Below the pieces are notes generated by a model. The model did no database searches. It saw nothing but the letters and a program-made list of their open reading frames with translations, and was not told where the DNA came from. The position numbers and the translations under genes were made by a program. A stretch of DNA of 64,000 nucleotides, taken from the NCBI GenBank assembly GCA_016298065.1, contig JAEDDN010000001.1:124001-188000 (forward strand), given 5' to 3'. The DNA is from Oscillospiraceae bacterium. Lineage in GTDB: Bacteria > Bacillota > Clostridia > Oscillospirales > Ruminococcaceae. This document shows positions 26,903-36,140 of the stretch, piece by piece (within the stretch, counting starts at the first letter, position 1; each line of letters begins with the position of its first letter).

Positions 26903-27385
26903 ATGAGATTAGCGGTATGCCCGGGAAGCTTTGACCCGATAACAAAAGGTCACCTTGATATAATAAAAAGGGCGTCGTATCTGTTTGACGAGGTTATCGT
27001 TTTGGTTTCGGTTAACGCAAACAAAACCTGTGTGTTTTCCGAGCAAGAGAGGGTAGAGCTTATAAAGGACAGTATTACGGATTTAAAAAACGTCAAAGTT
27101 GACACATTTTCGGGACTTTTGGCGGATTATATCAAAAAGGTAAACGCCTGCGCTATAGTTAAGGGCTTAAGGGCAGTTTCGGACTTTGAATATGAATTTC
27201 AACAAGCGCTTGCAAATAAAGCGCTAAACGGTGACGCCGAAACAGTTTTCTTAACAACTTCCGCCGAGAATATGTTTTTGAGTTCAAATCTGGTAAGACA
27301 GTTAGCCGGTTTCGGAGGAGATATATCACATCTCGTACCCGACGCTGTTTTAGATAAAATTAACCATAAGCTTATGAATCATTAA
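26903..27385 (+). CDS. coaD: Phosphopantetheine adenylyltransferase
   Basis: CoaD catalyses the penultimate step of CoA synthesis, 4'-phosphopantetheine plus ATP to dephospho-CoA. The 160-residue protein carries CPGSFDPITKGHLDII (TxGH nucleotidyltransferase motif), VKGLRAVSDFEYEFQ and the ENMFLSSNLVRQLA segment corresponding to the ISSxxxR motif. It starts one base after rsmD, with its AAAGGAGGAAG site inside that gene, indicating coupling. Confidence 0.97.
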   Translation: MRLAVCPGSFDPITKGHLDIIKRASYLFDEVIVLVSVNANKTCVFSEQERVELIKDSITDLKNVKVDTFSGLLADYIKKVNACAIVKGLRAVSDFEYEFQQALANKALNGDAETVFLTTSAENMFLSSNLVRQLAGFGGDISHLVPDAVLDKINHKLMNH

Positions 27386-27400
27386 GGGGAGGATTTCAAA

Positions 27401-27859
27401 ATGAACGTAAACGAAATTTTAAACGAAATGGACGATATGCTTGACAGCGCATGGAGTGTGCCGTTGTCAGGAGGAAAGTGTGTAGTTGATGTTGATAAGA
27501 TCAGAGATTTTATCGACGATATAAGACTTAACCTGCCGCAGGAAATCAAGCAGGCTAAGCTTATCGTAGACGACAGAAAAATTATTTTGGACGACGCCAA
27601 AAAGGAAGCTGACAATATAGTAAAAACTGCTCAGGAAAAGGCAAAAAGACTTGTTGACCAAACAGAAATTGTAAAAGAAGCAAACCAAAAAGCAAACGAA
27701 ACTTTAGCTACTGCTACTCAACAGTCTAAGGAGCTTAAAAAAGCTGCAAACGAATTTGCCGAAAACGTATTGAAATCATCTGAGCAAAACCTCATTGAAG
27801 CATTAAATCAGATTAAATCTGCTAAATCGGCAATAAGAAACACAAATACAGTAAAATAA
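27401..27859 (+). CDS. Coiled-coil protein found next to coaD
   Basis: The 152-residue protein is acidic at the N terminus (NVNEILNEMDDMLDSAWSVP, then GGKCVVDVDKIRDFIDDIR) and then a long heptad-like Ala/Lys/Glu coiled coil from about residue 50 to 145, with no membrane segment. Proteins of this shape after coaD are usually annotated as 'ATPase' or V-type subunit H/DivIVA-like without experimental support. Function is unknown. A 16-base gap and GGGGAGG site suggest co-transcription with coaD. Its stop codon lies inside a repeated hairpin sequence. Confidence 0.75.
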   Translation: MNVNEILNEMDDMLDSAWSVPLSGGKCVVDVDKIRDFIDDIRLNLPQEIKQAKLIVDDRKIILDDAKKEADNIVKTAQEKAKRLVDQTEIVKEANQKANETLATATQQSKELKKAANEFAENVLKSSEQNLIEALNQIKSAKSAIRNTNTVK

Positions 27860-27980
27860 CTTTTAACAAAGTTATTTTAAGATTTTTATAGCCTTTCGAT
27901 TCGGCTTAAAAAGCCTCACGAAAATGGCTGATTTTACCGCAAGCAAAAAGCTTACGGTAAAATAACTTTTAACAAAGTTA
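27851..27980. repeat. 24-bp direct repeat around a hairpin-rich gap
   Basis: GTAAAATAACTTTTAACAAAGTTA occurs at 27851-27874 (covering the stop codon of the coiled-coil gene) and again at 27957-27980. Each copy contains the hairpin AACTTT-TAAC-AAAGTT. The first is followed by TTTT and can act as a terminator. In between, TTTTACCGCAAGC pairs with GCTTACGGTAAAA. Confidence 0.75.
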
Positions 27981-27992
27981 AGGTTTGGAAAT

Positions 27993-28027
27993 TAAAGGCG
28001 AATAGCTTTTTAAGCTATTCGCCTTAA
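27993..28027 (+). terminator. Hairpin upstream of hflX
   Basis: AAGGCGAATAGCTT and AAGCTATTCGCCTT form a 14-bp stem at the end of the gap. The T run after it is weak, so it may be only a structural element. Confidence 0.45.
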
Positions 28028-28074
28028 CCGTATGTTTTTAATTTTTATTTTAGGGCATATTTATAATTACGGAG

Positions 28075-29322
28075 GTGATAAAGCTGTATACAAACGAACA
28101 AAAACCTCAAACTGCCGTGCTTGTAGGCGTTAATACGTCCGCTTATGATGCAGATGAGTCGATAGACGAGCTAAAAGAGCTTGCCGTATCAGCCGGCGCT
28201 TATGTTGCGGCTACGGTGCTTCAGAACTTGCAAAGCATAAATAACGCAACCTATGTAGGTATGGGCAAGCTTTATGAGATAAAGGATATATGCTTACAAA
28301 GCGAGGCGGATATAGCTATATTTGACGACGAGCTTACAGGCACACAGATAAGAAATATCGAAAAGGTACTTGATATAAGAGTTGTAGACCGAACTACCTT
28401 AATACTCGATATATTTGCTCAAAGGGCAATCTCTAAAGAGGGCAAGCTTCAGGTAGAGCTTGCACAGCAAAAATACCTTTTGCCGAGACTTATAGGCTTA
28501 GGAAACAGTCTGTCACGTCAGGGCGGCGGTATCGGAACAAGAGGCCCGGGTGAAACAAAGCTTGAAAGCGACAGACGTCATATCCGTCGCAGAATAGAAG
28601 TCCTTACGAATGAGCTTAGGGAACTTGAGAAGCGCAGAGAAAGAGTGCGTCTTAGAAGAAACAAAAACGACGCCCTTACCGTAGCTATTATAGGCTATAC
28701 AAACGCAGGAAAATCTACCCTTTTAAACCTGCTCACAAATGCGGGCGTACTCGAAGAAGATAAACTTTTTGCAACGCTTGATCCTACGGCGAGAGAATTA
28801 AAGCTAAAAAGCGGACAAAAGATTATACTCATAGATACCGTAGGCTTTATAAGACGGCTTCCTCATAAGCTTATAGAGGCGTTTAAATCCACCTTAGAGG
28901 AGGCTTCAAGCGCAGATTTAATACTAAATGTCTGCGATGTGTCGGACAAGGATTTTGAAAGTAAGTTAAACGTGACAAAAGCCCTTATGGGAGAGCTAAA
29001 CTGTTTAAGTATTCCCACCATAACCGTTTATAACAAAGCGGATTTAATGGATAGGATACCTCATTCCGACAACTTAAACAGGGTATATATTTCTGCGAAA
29101 ACCGGCTACGGAATAGAAAATCTTTTAAATGCAGTAGAAAAAAATCTCGAAAAGTTTACAAAGACTCTAACGCTTCTTATACCGTATAATAACGGTACGC
29201 TTTCAGACAAAATACGAAAAAGCGGAAATGTTATAGAAGAAAGCTATGAAAACGACGGGATAAAAATAAAAGCAAGCGTAGATGTTAAAATGATAAAGGA
29301 GCTTGAAGAATATATAATATAG
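28075..29322 (+). CDS. hflX: GTPase HflX
   Basis: HflX is a ribosome-associated GTPase that splits or rescues stalled 70S ribosomes. The 415-residue protein has the N-terminal HflX domain (GMGKLYEIKD, RVVDRTTLILDIFAQRA, QQKYLLPRLIGLG), the linker GGGIGTRGPGETKLE, and the G domain with GYTNAGKSTLLN (G1), DTVGFIRRLP (G3) and NKADL (G4). The only ordinary start codon is a GTG lying inside the perfect ribosome site GGAGGTGAT. A CTG at 28084, four bases after that site, fits initiation geometry better, so the true start may be CTG. Confidence 0.95.
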   Translation: MIKLYTNEQKPQTAVLVGVNTSAYDADESIDELKELAVSAGAYVAATVLQNLQSINNATYVGMGKLYEIKDICLQSEADIAIFDDELTGTQIRNIEKVLDIRVVDRTTLILDIFAQRAISKEGKLQVELAQQKYLLPRLIGLGNSLSRQGGGIGTRGPGETKLESDRRHIRRRIEVLTNELRELEKRRERVRLRRNKNDALTVAIIGYTNAGKSTLLNLLTNAGVLEEDKLFATLDPTARELKLKSGQKIILIDTVGFIRRLPHKLIEAFKSTLEEASSADLILNVCDVSDKDFESKLNVTKALMGELNCLSIPTITVYNKADLMDRIPHSDNLNRVYISAKTGYGIENLLNAVEKNLEKFTKTLTLLIPYNNGTLSDKIRKSGNVIEESYENDGIKIKASVDVKMIKELEEYII

Positions 29323-29344
29323 CGATTATTTGTAAGGGTTTTCC

Positions 29345-29373
29345 TTGCAAACGACATAGCCCTATGGTATAAT
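29345..29373 (+). promoter_or_regulatory. Promoter for the GH51 gene
   Basis: TTGCAA, a 17-base spacer and TATAAT, 56 bases before the GH51 start. Confidence 0.75.
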
Positions 29374-29428
29374 TTGTTAAAAGTTAAAAAAATAGAGCGT
29401 TACTATAAATAAAAAGGAGCAGTATATT

Positions 29429-30904
29429 ATGAGCAAATTAACAGTAAACGGATACACCAGAAAGGATAAAATAAGTAAAGAAATTTACGGCCATTTTTCC
29501 GAGCACTTGGGAAGATGTATTTACGGCGGTATTTATGTCGGCGAAGATTCTTCTATTCCAAATGTCAACGGTATGAGATGTGACGTTGTAGAGGCTCTTA
29601 AAGAGATAAAAATCCCCGTACTTCGCTGGCCGGGCGGTTGCTTTGCCGACGAATATCACTGGAAGGACGGTATAGGTCCTAAAGAAAACCGTAAAAAGAT
29701 GATAAATACTCACTGGGGCGGCGTTGTCGAGGATAATAGCTTTGGTACCCACGAGTTTATGGAATTATGCCGTCAGCTCGAATGTGAGCCTTATATAAAC
29801 GGTAACGTTGGAAGCGGAACAGTTCAGGAAATGTCCGAATGGGTAGAATATATGACCTTTGACGGCGTTTCACCTATGTCAGAGCTTAGAAAAGCAAACG
29901 GCAAAGAAGATGCGTGGAAGCTAAAATATTTCGGTATCGGTAACGAAAACTGGGGTTGCGGCGGTAATATGCGCCCTGAATATTACGGCGATTTATTCAG
30001 ACGTTTCCAGACCTATGTAAGAAACTATGGCGATAACGTTATCTACAGAATAGCCTGCGGAGCAAATATTGACGACTATAACTGGACAGAGGGCGTTATG
30101 AAGGTCGCTTCAAGATTTATGAACGCCATAACGCTTCACTACTATACTCACCCATTGGGCTGGGAGTTAAAGGGCAGCGCTACAAAGTTTGATAACGACG
30201 AATACTATATGACCTTGCAAAAAACTCTTAGAATTGATGAGCTTATAAGTAAACATCTTGAGGTTATGGATAAATACGACCCTGAACACAATGTTGACCT
30301 TATAATTGACGAATGGGGAACATGGTTTACGGTTGAGCCGGGAACAAATCCGGGATTTTTATATCAGCAAAACACAATGCGTGACGCAATCGTAGCGGCA
30401 ATTAACTTAAATATTTTCAATAAACACTGCGACAGAGTAAAAATGGCTAATATCGCTCAGGTAGTAAATGTACTCCAGTCGGTTATTCTCACCGAGGGCG
30501 ATAAGATGATTAAAACTCCTACATATCATGTATTCAATATGTATAAAAATCACCAAGAAGCAACCCTTCTTGAAAGCAAGATTGAAACCGAGAATATCGG
30601 AACTCCGTTTATTCACGTTTGTAACTTACATGAATCTGCTTCTATTTCAGACGACGGTACAGTGAATATTACCGTTACAAACCTTTCCTGCACAGACGAT
30701 TATCCTGTTGAGGCAGAGCTTATCGGCATAAATAAGGATAACATCACCGCTACAATTCTCACCGATAAAAAAGACGCTTACAATACCTTTGAAAATCCTG
30801 ACGTAGTAGCTCCTAAAGAATTTAAGGACTTCAAGGTTACTGACAAGGGAATTGACTTTACAGCACCTGCCTGCAGTGTAATACTCTTTACAATCAAACA
30901 GTAA
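29429..30904 (+). CDS. GH51 alpha-L-arabinofuranosidase
   Basis: A retaining glycosidase that removes alpha-L-arabinofuranosyl side groups from arabinan and arabinoxylan oligosaccharides. The 491-residue protein lacks a signal peptide, so it acts on imported oligomers. Landmarks: [33 protein letters not shown], the acid/base Glu in [11 protein letters not shown], the nucleophile Glu in IIDEWGTWF, and a C-terminal beta domain. It has its own promoter and a one-base stop/start overlap (TAATG) with the following DUF6171 gene. With the broken GH127 gene it points to arabinose use. Confidence 0.95.
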   Translation: MSKLTVNGYTRKDKISKEIYGHFSEHLGRCIYGGIYVGEDSSIPNVNGMRCDVVEALKEIKIPVLRWPGGCFADEYHWKDGIGPKENRKKMINTHWGGVVEDNSFGTHEFMELCRQLECEPYINGNVGSGTVQEMSEWVEYMTFDGVSPMSELRKANGKEDAWKLKYFGIGNENWGCGGNMRPEYYGDLFRRFQTYVRNYGDNVIYRIACGANIDDYNWTEGVMKVASRFMNAITLHYYTHPLGWELKGSATKFDNDEYYMTLQKTLRIDELISKHLEVMDKYDPEHNVDLIIDEWGTWFTVEPGTNPGFLYQQNTMRDAIVAAINLNIFNKHCDRVKMANIAQVVNVLQSVILTEGDKMIKTPTYHVFNMYKNHQEATLLESKIETENIGTPFIHVCNLHESASISDDGTVNITVTNLSCTDDYPVEAELIGINKDNITATILTDKKDAYNTFENPDVVAPKEFKDFKVTDKGIDFTAPACSVILFTIKQ

Positions 30905-31167
30905 TGGCAAAGGTAATCTGCAAAAGGTGTCTTTTAAAGGACCTTTCGAGCGAAGAGTATTTTAAAAACGTTTATGAGTATATCTCTCAGCTACCTGAGG
31001 ATATTAAAGCGCCTGATGAGGTTTATGAAAGCCGTCTTGGCGAGTGTAAAAAATGTAATAACCTTGTAAACGGTATGTGCTCGCTTTGCGGCTGTTTTGT
31101 GGAAACAAGGGCGGCCAAAAAGCTAAGCTACTGTCCCGATACGCCTAAGCATTGGGAAAAGGTATAA
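30904..31167 (+). CDS. DUF6171 family small zinc-ribbon-like protein
   Basis: The 87-residue protein has CKRC near the start and the spaced cysteines CKKCNNLVNGMCSLCGCFVE, likely binding zinc, and ends ETRAAKKLSYCPDTPKHW, as in DUF6171 proteins of Clostridia. No function is known. It overlaps the GH51 stop codon by one base, which implies co-translation, although functional linkage to arabinan use is not evident. Confidence 0.75.
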   Translation: MAKVICKRCLLKDLSSEEYFKNVYEYISQLPEDIKAPDEVYESRLGECKKCNNLVNGMCSLCGCFVETRAAKKLSYCPDTPKHWEKV

Positions 31168-31176
31168 ATAAATTTC

Positions 31177-31212
31177 TGCATAGCTAAAAAGCTATGCAGA
31201 TTTTCTTTTACC
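31177..31212 (+). terminator. Terminator after the DUF6171 gene
   Basis: CTGCATAGCT / AGCTATGCAG with an AAAA loop, followed by ATTTTCTTTT. Confidence 0.82.
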
Positions 31213-31376
31213 ACTTTATTTAATCATAAAAACGTGTTATCATATAGTTATTATTTAATGGTTATTGACTTAAAGCTAAAAAAAGGCGAAAATATAATAA
31301 AAGTATTTAACTATAATTCTTAGCTTAAAGATAAAAGCTTCTTAGTCAAAAAATAATTTAATGTGAGGCTATATAT

Positions 31377-32876
31377 ATGGCGAAAGCAAAAAATAAATAT
31401 AAATCTCTGCTTGAGAATACTGCGATATTTGCTATAGGAACCTTTAGCTCTAAGTTTTTAGTGTATCTGTTGTTGCCGATATACACTATTGCTATGGCTA
31501 CAGGTGAGTTCGGTACTGCGGATATACTGGTTCAGACGACAAACCTACTTGTACCTCTTGTGACTATCGGTATAATTAACTCTATAATTCGCTTCGGGCT
31601 TGATAAAAGCTACAGAAAAAGCGATGTATTTACTACAGGCTTAATCTGCGTCGGCATAGGCTTTGCTTTTATACTTTTATTTATACCGCTTGTATTGTCG
31701 ATAGATAAGATTTCTAATTATACGCTTATACTTTATCTGTCGGTGCTTATGTCGTCGTTAAGACAGCTTTGCAACCAGTTTGTAAGGGCAAAGGGATATA
31801 TAAAGCTATATGCTTTTGACGGATTTTTCGCTACGGTAACTACCTGCTTGCTTACAATTTTATTTTTGCTTGTATTTAAGCTCGGTATCACAGGCTATAT
31901 GTTAGCGATAATCGTTACCGATTTTCTGTCATCAACAGGACTTTTTATAATAGCAAGCCTTTATAAGCATATAAAGTTTAAGGGGCTTAACCTTTCGGTT
32001 TCAAAATCTATGATAAAATACGCCTTACCGCTTATCCCGACCACTACAATGTGGTGGATAATAAACGTATCGGACAGATACCTTGTAACATATTTTTGCG
32101 GAAGCGATACAAACGGACTTTATGCCCTGGCGTCAAAAATCCCGTCAATCGTTGTGCTTATTTCAACCGTGTTTATAGAGGCGTGGCAGGTGTCTGCTGT
32201 TACCGAAAGCCAAAAAGGAAAACAGGATAAGTTTTTTTCTACGGTATTTAACGCCTATAGCTCAATAGTGTTTTTAGCTGCTTCGGGCATAACGATGTTT
32301 TGTAAACTGCTTATATACATTATGTCAAGCTCAAGCTATCACAGCGCATGGGAGTATATACCGTTTTTGGTAATAGCTACGAGCTTTAACTGCTTTGTCA
32401 CCTTTGTGGGAAGCATTTATATAGTCGAAAAGAAAAGCGTTATGTCATTTCTCACAACGCTTTTGGGTGCGGTTACAAATATAGTGCTAAACCTTATTCT
32501 TATTCCGATATTCGGCGCAAACGGAGCCGCTTTTGCAACCTTTGTAAGCTATTTTGCGGTATATGCGGCAAGAATGATAGATACAAAGAAATATATGAAG
32601 CTTAATGTAAACAAGGGCAAGTTTTACTTTAACCTTTTTGTTTTACTTTTGCAGGCAATTCTTATGATATTAAACACTGAGCACTGGTGGGTATTCCAAA
32701 TAATACTCTTCGTCATTATAGTGATTGCAAATATGAAATTTATAATAATGACGGTGCAAAAGATAATGCCGAAAGTAAAGGGAGCATTTAATAAGCTTAG
32801 ACGTAAAGGCAAACATAAGAAAGAAATCACAAAAACGGAGGTAGCGGAAATTGAAGAGAATAGCACAGTTTTATAA
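31377..32876 (+). CDS. Polysaccharide/lipid flippase (Wzx/MATE-like, PF01943 type)
   Basis: The 499-residue integral membrane protein has about twelve to fourteen helices and starts like O-antigen flippases (SLLENTAIFAIGTFSSKFLV, LLPIYTIAMATGEFGTADI). The central MWWIINVSDRYLVTYFCGSD segment is typical of the polysaccharide-biosynthesis/MurJ-Wzx superfamily. It probably flips an undecaprenyl-linked sugar or similar lipid. No glycosyltransferases are adjacent, so the substrate is open. Its basic C-terminal tail overlaps the start of the dUTPase-like gene. Confidence 0.85.
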   Translation: MAKAKNKYKSLLENTAIFAIGTFSSKFLVYLLLPIYTIAMATGEFGTADILVQTTNLLVPLVTIGIINSIIRFGLDKSYRKSDVFTTGLICVGIGFAFILLFIPLVLSIDKISNYTLILYLSVLMSSLRQLCNQFVRAKGYIKLYAFDGFFATVTTCLLTILFLLVFKLGITGYMLAIIVTDFLSSTGLFIIASLYKHIKFKGLNLSVSKSMIKYALPLIPTTTMWWIINVSDRYLVTYFCGSDTNGLYALASKIPSIVVLISTVFIEAWQVSAVTESQKGKQDKFFSTVFNAYSSIVFLAASGITMFCKLLIYIMSSSSYHSAWEYIPFLVIATSFNCFVTFVGSIYIVEKKSVMSFLTTLLGAVTNIVLNLILIPIFGANGAAFATFVSYFAVYAARMIDTKKYMKLNVNKGKFYFNLFVLLLQAILMILNTEHWWVFQIILFVIIVIANMKFIIMTVQKIMPKVKGAFNKLRRKGKHKKEITKTEVAEIEENSTVL

Positions 32877-33363
32877 AGTTAGCTTTGAAAGGTTTTTTGA
32901 GGACTTTAAAAAGCTGTTTGGCGATATAGAAAAAAATAAATGCAAGAGCATTTATGACGATATAAAATTACCTAAAAGAGCGACTTTGGGCTCAGCGGGG
33001 TATGATTTTTATTCTCCGGTGGAATTTACTTTAAGCCCCGGCGAACAAATCACAATACCTACAGGTATAAGGGTAAAAATTGACGAAGGCTGGGTGTTAA
33101 AATGCTATCCGAGAAGCGGGCTTGGCTTTAAATATCGCCTACAGCTTAACAACACTGTGGGCATAATAGACAGCGACTATTATTACTCCGATAACGAAGG
33201 TCATATTATGTGTAAGCTTACAAACGACTCTAAGGACCAAAAGGAACTTGTAGTACAAAAGGGGACAGGTTTTTCGCAAGGCGTTTTTGTAGAGTACGGC
33301 ATTACATACGATGATGACGCAGTCGCTTTAAGAAACGGCGGCTTCGGCAGTACAGATAAATAA
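32851..33363 (+). CDS. dut: dUTP diphosphatase (trimeric dUTPase family)
   Basis: dUTPase hydrolyses dUTP to dUMP, preventing uracil in DNA and supplying dTMP synthesis. The conserved motifs are visible: GSAGYDFYSP (motif 1), YPRSGLGFKYRL (motif 2), NTVGIIDSDYY (motif 3), and the C-terminal RNGGFGSTDK (motif 5). At 170 residues it is slightly longer than usual because of an N-terminal extension. The TTG start is supported by GGAGG about ten bases upstream inside the flippase gene. The two genes overlap by 26 bases. A start further in cannot be excluded. Confidence 0.9.
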   Translation: MKRIAQFYKVSFERFFEDFKKLFGDIEKNKCKSIYDDIKLPKRATLGSAGYDFYSPVEFTLSPGEQITIPTGIRVKIDEGWVLKCYPRSGLGFKYRLQLNNTVGIIDSDYYYSDNEGHIMCKLTNDSKDQKELVVQKGTGFSQGVFVEYGITYDDDAVALRNGGFGSTDK

Positions 33364-33365
33364 AC

Positions 33366-33401
33366 TTAGCCTCACACCGATTTATTAGGTGTGAGGCTAT
33401 A
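33366..33401. terminator. Bidirectional terminator between dut and spoIID
   Basis: TAGCCTCACACC and GGTGTGAGGCTA form a 12-bp stem across a 9-base loop between convergent genes. Confidence 0.85.
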
Positions 33402-33402
33402 T

Positions 33403-34449
33403 TTATGCTATATTTTCGATTACCGTATTAGGATAATAATGCGCTATTATTTCCTCATAAGTTTTGCCTTCGTTTGCCATAGCGTTTGCGCCGTATTGGC
33501 TAAGCCCTACGCCGTGACCGTAGCCTTTGGTGGTTATGGTGAAGGTATCATCATTAAACGAAACCTCAAAGCAAGCGCTCTTTAAGGAAAAGATAGATCT
33601 AAACTGCTGACCTGACAAGGTTTTATTGAGTACATTTACCGTTTTTACATAACCCGAGGAAGTGTATTCGCTTATTGTTATCCAGTTTTCCTTGTCGCTT
33701 GTAAAAATAATATCAGGATAGTTTTGATATAAAATGTTTTTGACTTCCTGCAGGGTAAATGTGACACTGCTTTCATAATTGGGCGAACTTATATCCTCCG
33801 AGCTTTCGGCAGGTACAAGATAAGCAACGTTTTGTCCCCAAACGTTTTCGCTCGACTCGGTGCTTCCCGAGGAAATGGCGTGAAACGCCGCTATAATAGG
33901 TTCATCTTCATAGGTTATGACCTTGTTAAAAACGCTGTCCACCAAATTGGAAATACGGCTGTATTTTTGCTCGTAATCGTCTTTGTAAAGCTCTTTTATC
34001 TGCTCTTTTGAATAATACGACTGATGTACATTGGGGTCTGTCGAAATAACTCCACCCTTTAGCGACTCGGTGGGGCTTTTAAGCTCGCCTGCAATAATTC
34101 TGAGTGCATAGGTATGCGCAATAACCGCTTGCGCTTTTATGGCTTCATCACTGTAGCTGTAGGGAATCTCCGCACAGACAACCCCTTTAATGTAATCCGA
34201 CATTAAAATATTTTCGGTTTCATTGGTTAAGTGATTAAATATGCAAATTTCAGAGTCAATACCGCTTATATTGTTATCCGGCGTAGTATTATCTGTTTCG
34301 GAATTATTGGGTTTACTCTGATAGCTTACTGCTTGTGCATAATTTTCACTTTTTTCCTGCAAATAACCATTATCTTTCCCAATGGCAATAAAGGGAATGG
34401 CTATAACTAATCCTATGGAAATTACCGATAATCTAAACTGCTTGTTCAC
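33403..34449 (-). CDS. spoIID: Stage II sporulation protein D (SpoIID/LytB domain)
   Basis: SpoIID is a lytic transglycosylase that cleaves peptidoglycan during engulfment of the forespore by the mother cell. The 348-residue product has an N-terminal membrane anchor (LSVISIGLVIAIPFIAI), a spacer, then the SpoIID domain: MSDYIKGVVCAEIPYSYSDE, EAIKAQAVIAHTYALR-like and the C-terminal GYGHGVGLSQYGANAMA. I choose the GTG start nine bases after AAAGGAG instead of the TTG eleven codons earlier. Its presence argues for an endospore former. It is divergent from gltA. Confidence 0.92.
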   Translation of the reverse strand: MNKQFRLSVISIGLVIAIPFIAIGKDNGYLQEKSENYAQAVSYQSKPNNSETDNTTPDNNISGIDSEICIFNHLTNETENILMSDYIKGVVCAEIPYSYSDEAIKAQAVIAHTYALRIIAGELKSPTESLKGGVISTDPNVHQSYYSKEQIKELYKDDYEQKYSRISNLVDSVFNKVITYEDEPIIAAFHAISSGSTESSENVWGQNVAYLVPAESSEDISSPNYESSVTFTLQEVKNILYQNYPDIIFTSDKENWITISEYTSSGYVKTVNVLNKTLSGQQFRSIFSLKSACFEVSFNDDTFTITTKGYGHGVGLSQYGANAMANEGKTYEEIIAHYYPNTVIENIA

Positions 34450-34509
34450 TTTAAAAATCTCCTTTGTTTTACGTTTATGCAAGAAAAAATAATGTTTCTT
34501 GCAAAGCGA

Positions 34510-34538
34510 TTGACTTTTATGTCACATTATGTTAAAAT
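34510..34538 (+). promoter_or_regulatory. gltA promoter
   Basis: TTGACT, 17-base spacer and TAAAAT, 35 bases before the gltA ATG. Confidence 0.78.
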
Positions 34539-34572
34539 ATATATTACTTATCTTGATATAAGGAGGCACTTT

Positions 34573-35937
34573 ATGGCTTACAATAACGAAAATATAAAGC
34601 TTGATTTCATTAAACAGTTATGCGAAGAATACGAAAAATATAACTACATAGACCCTAAATATTATGAAAGAATTAACATAAAAAGAGGACTCAGAAACAG
34701 CGACGGCACAGGTGTACTTGCAGGCTTAACCCGTATTTGTAATGTACACGGTTACGTTATGGACGAGGGAGAAAAGCGTGCCCAAGAGGGTAGACTTACC
34801 TACAGGGGAATTGACATAGCAGATATTGTAAGTCATTGTAATGAGGAGGACCGTTTCGGCTTTGAGGAAACGGTATATCTTCTTATTTTCGGCTCGCTTC
34901 CGACTGCCTCTGAGCTTAAAAGCTTCAGACAGATGATGAGCAAATTCAGAGAGCTTCCCGATAACTTTTTTGAGGATATGATTTTAAAGGCACCCTCAAA
35001 AAACATTATGAATAAGCTTGCTCGCTCGGTATTGGCACTTTACTCTTATGACGAGAATGCCGAGGAGCAGGGAATTGACTTTGAAATATTAAAGGCGCTA
35101 AAGCTTATAGCTCAGCTCCCAAACGTTATGGTAAAGGCATATCAGGTTAAAAACAGCCACTTTAACGGCGGTTCTATGATACTTCATCCGCTTATCGAGG
35201 GCCACAGTACCTCTGAAATGATTTTGTCGCTTTTAAGACCTGACAGAAAGTTTACAAAACAAGAGGCGCTTTTGCTTGATACCTGTATGATTTTGCATGC
35301 AGAACACGGCGGAGGAAATAACTCAACCTTTACCTGTAGAGTACTTACCTCATCGGGTACAGACGCATACGCTGCTTATGCAGGCGCTATAAGCTCGCTC
35401 AAAGGGCACAGACACGGCGGTGCAAACAAAAAGGTGACCGCAATGCTCGAATGTATAAAAAAAGGCGTTAAAAATTATGACGACGAGGACGAAATGCTTG
35501 AGTTCTTAAAAAAGATTATCAGCAAAAAAGCAGGCGACGGCACAGGACTTATTTACGGTATGGGTCACGCAGTTTACACAAAATCCGACCCGAGAGCAGT
35601 TATCTTAAAGAAAAACGCCGGAAAGCTTGCTAAGGGAAGCGAATTTGAAGAGGAATTTAACATATTGCAAGCAGTAGAAAAGCTTACCCCGATAGCTTTT
35701 AAAGAGGTTAAACAAAGCGATAAGGTTATGTGTGCAAACGTAGATTTGTACTCCGGATTTGTGTATAGAATGTTAAAGATTCCCGACGACCTTTTCACAC
35801 CGCTTTTTGCTTGTTCTCGTATGGCGGGCTGGGCGGCTCACCGAATGGAAGCTATGTATAACGACAAGCGTATAATAAGACCTGCGTATAAGGCAATTTC
35901 ATCAGAACGTGATTATGTTCCTATTGCAGAAAGATAG
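34573..35937 (+). CDS. gltA: Citrate synthase
   Basis: Citrate synthase condenses acetyl-CoA and oxaloacetate. In anaerobes it starts the oxidative branch to 2-oxoglutarate and glutamate. The 454-residue protein has the catalytic histidines in LHAEHGGGNNSTF and GMGHAVYTKSDPR, the substrate motif SLKGHRHGGANKKV, and the conserved RPAYKAISSERDYVP end. It starts at the ATG after AGGAGG. The longer upstream frame lies in the promoter. It is monocistronic with its own promoter and terminator and no TCA-cycle genes nearby. A 2-methylcitrate synthase role is possible but less likely. Confidence 0.93.
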   Translation: MAYNNENIKLDFIKQLCEEYEKYNYIDPKYYERINIKRGLRNSDGTGVLAGLTRICNVHGYVMDEGEKRAQEGRLTYRGIDIADIVSHCNEEDRFGFEETVYLLIFGSLPTASELKSFRQMMSKFRELPDNFFEDMILKAPSKNIMNKLARSVLALYSYDENAEEQGIDFEILKALKLIAQLPNVMVKAYQVKNSHFNGGSMILHPLIEGHSTSEMILSLLRPDRKFTKQEALLLDTCMILHAEHGGGNNSTFTCRVLTSSGTDAYAAYAGAISSLKGHRHGGANKKVTAMLECIKKGVKNYDDEDEMLEFLKKIISKKAGDGTGLIYGMGHAVYTKSDPRAVILKKNAGKLAKGSEFEEEFNILQAVEKLTPIAFKEVKQSDKVMCANVDLYSGFVYRMLKIPDDLFTPLFACSRMAGWAAHRMEAMYNDKRIIRPAYKAISSERDYVPIAER

Positions 35938-35941
35938 ATTA

Positions 35942-35972
35942 AAAACCATCGGCTACACCGATGGTTTTTGTG
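35942..35972 (+). terminator. gltA terminator
   Basis: AAAAACCATCGG / CCGATGGTTTTT with a 5-base loop. Confidence 0.9.
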
Positions 35973-36028
35973 TTTTTAAGCCACCCCAATAGACTAATAA
36001 TTCTCGTGCTTTAGCTATGCCTTAATAC

Positions 36029-36057
36029 TTGTAAATTAAACGTCATTATGGTATAAT
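36029..36057 (+). promoter_or_regulatory. Promoter of the lipoprotein/two-component operon
   Basis: TTGTAA, 17-base spacer and TATAAT, about 80 bases before the lipoprotein start. Confidence 0.75.
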
Positions 36058-36140
36058 AAGCTAAATAGATTTTGCTTAAAAATTAAGATTAAACATAAGC
36101 CTTTACGGCTTTTTATCACATAAAAAGGGAGGTGCGGTAT

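Noticed and set aside
34477-34572. Longer N terminus of citrate synthase
   Set aside because: It would begin upstream of the promoter. AGGAGG precedes the ATG at 34573.
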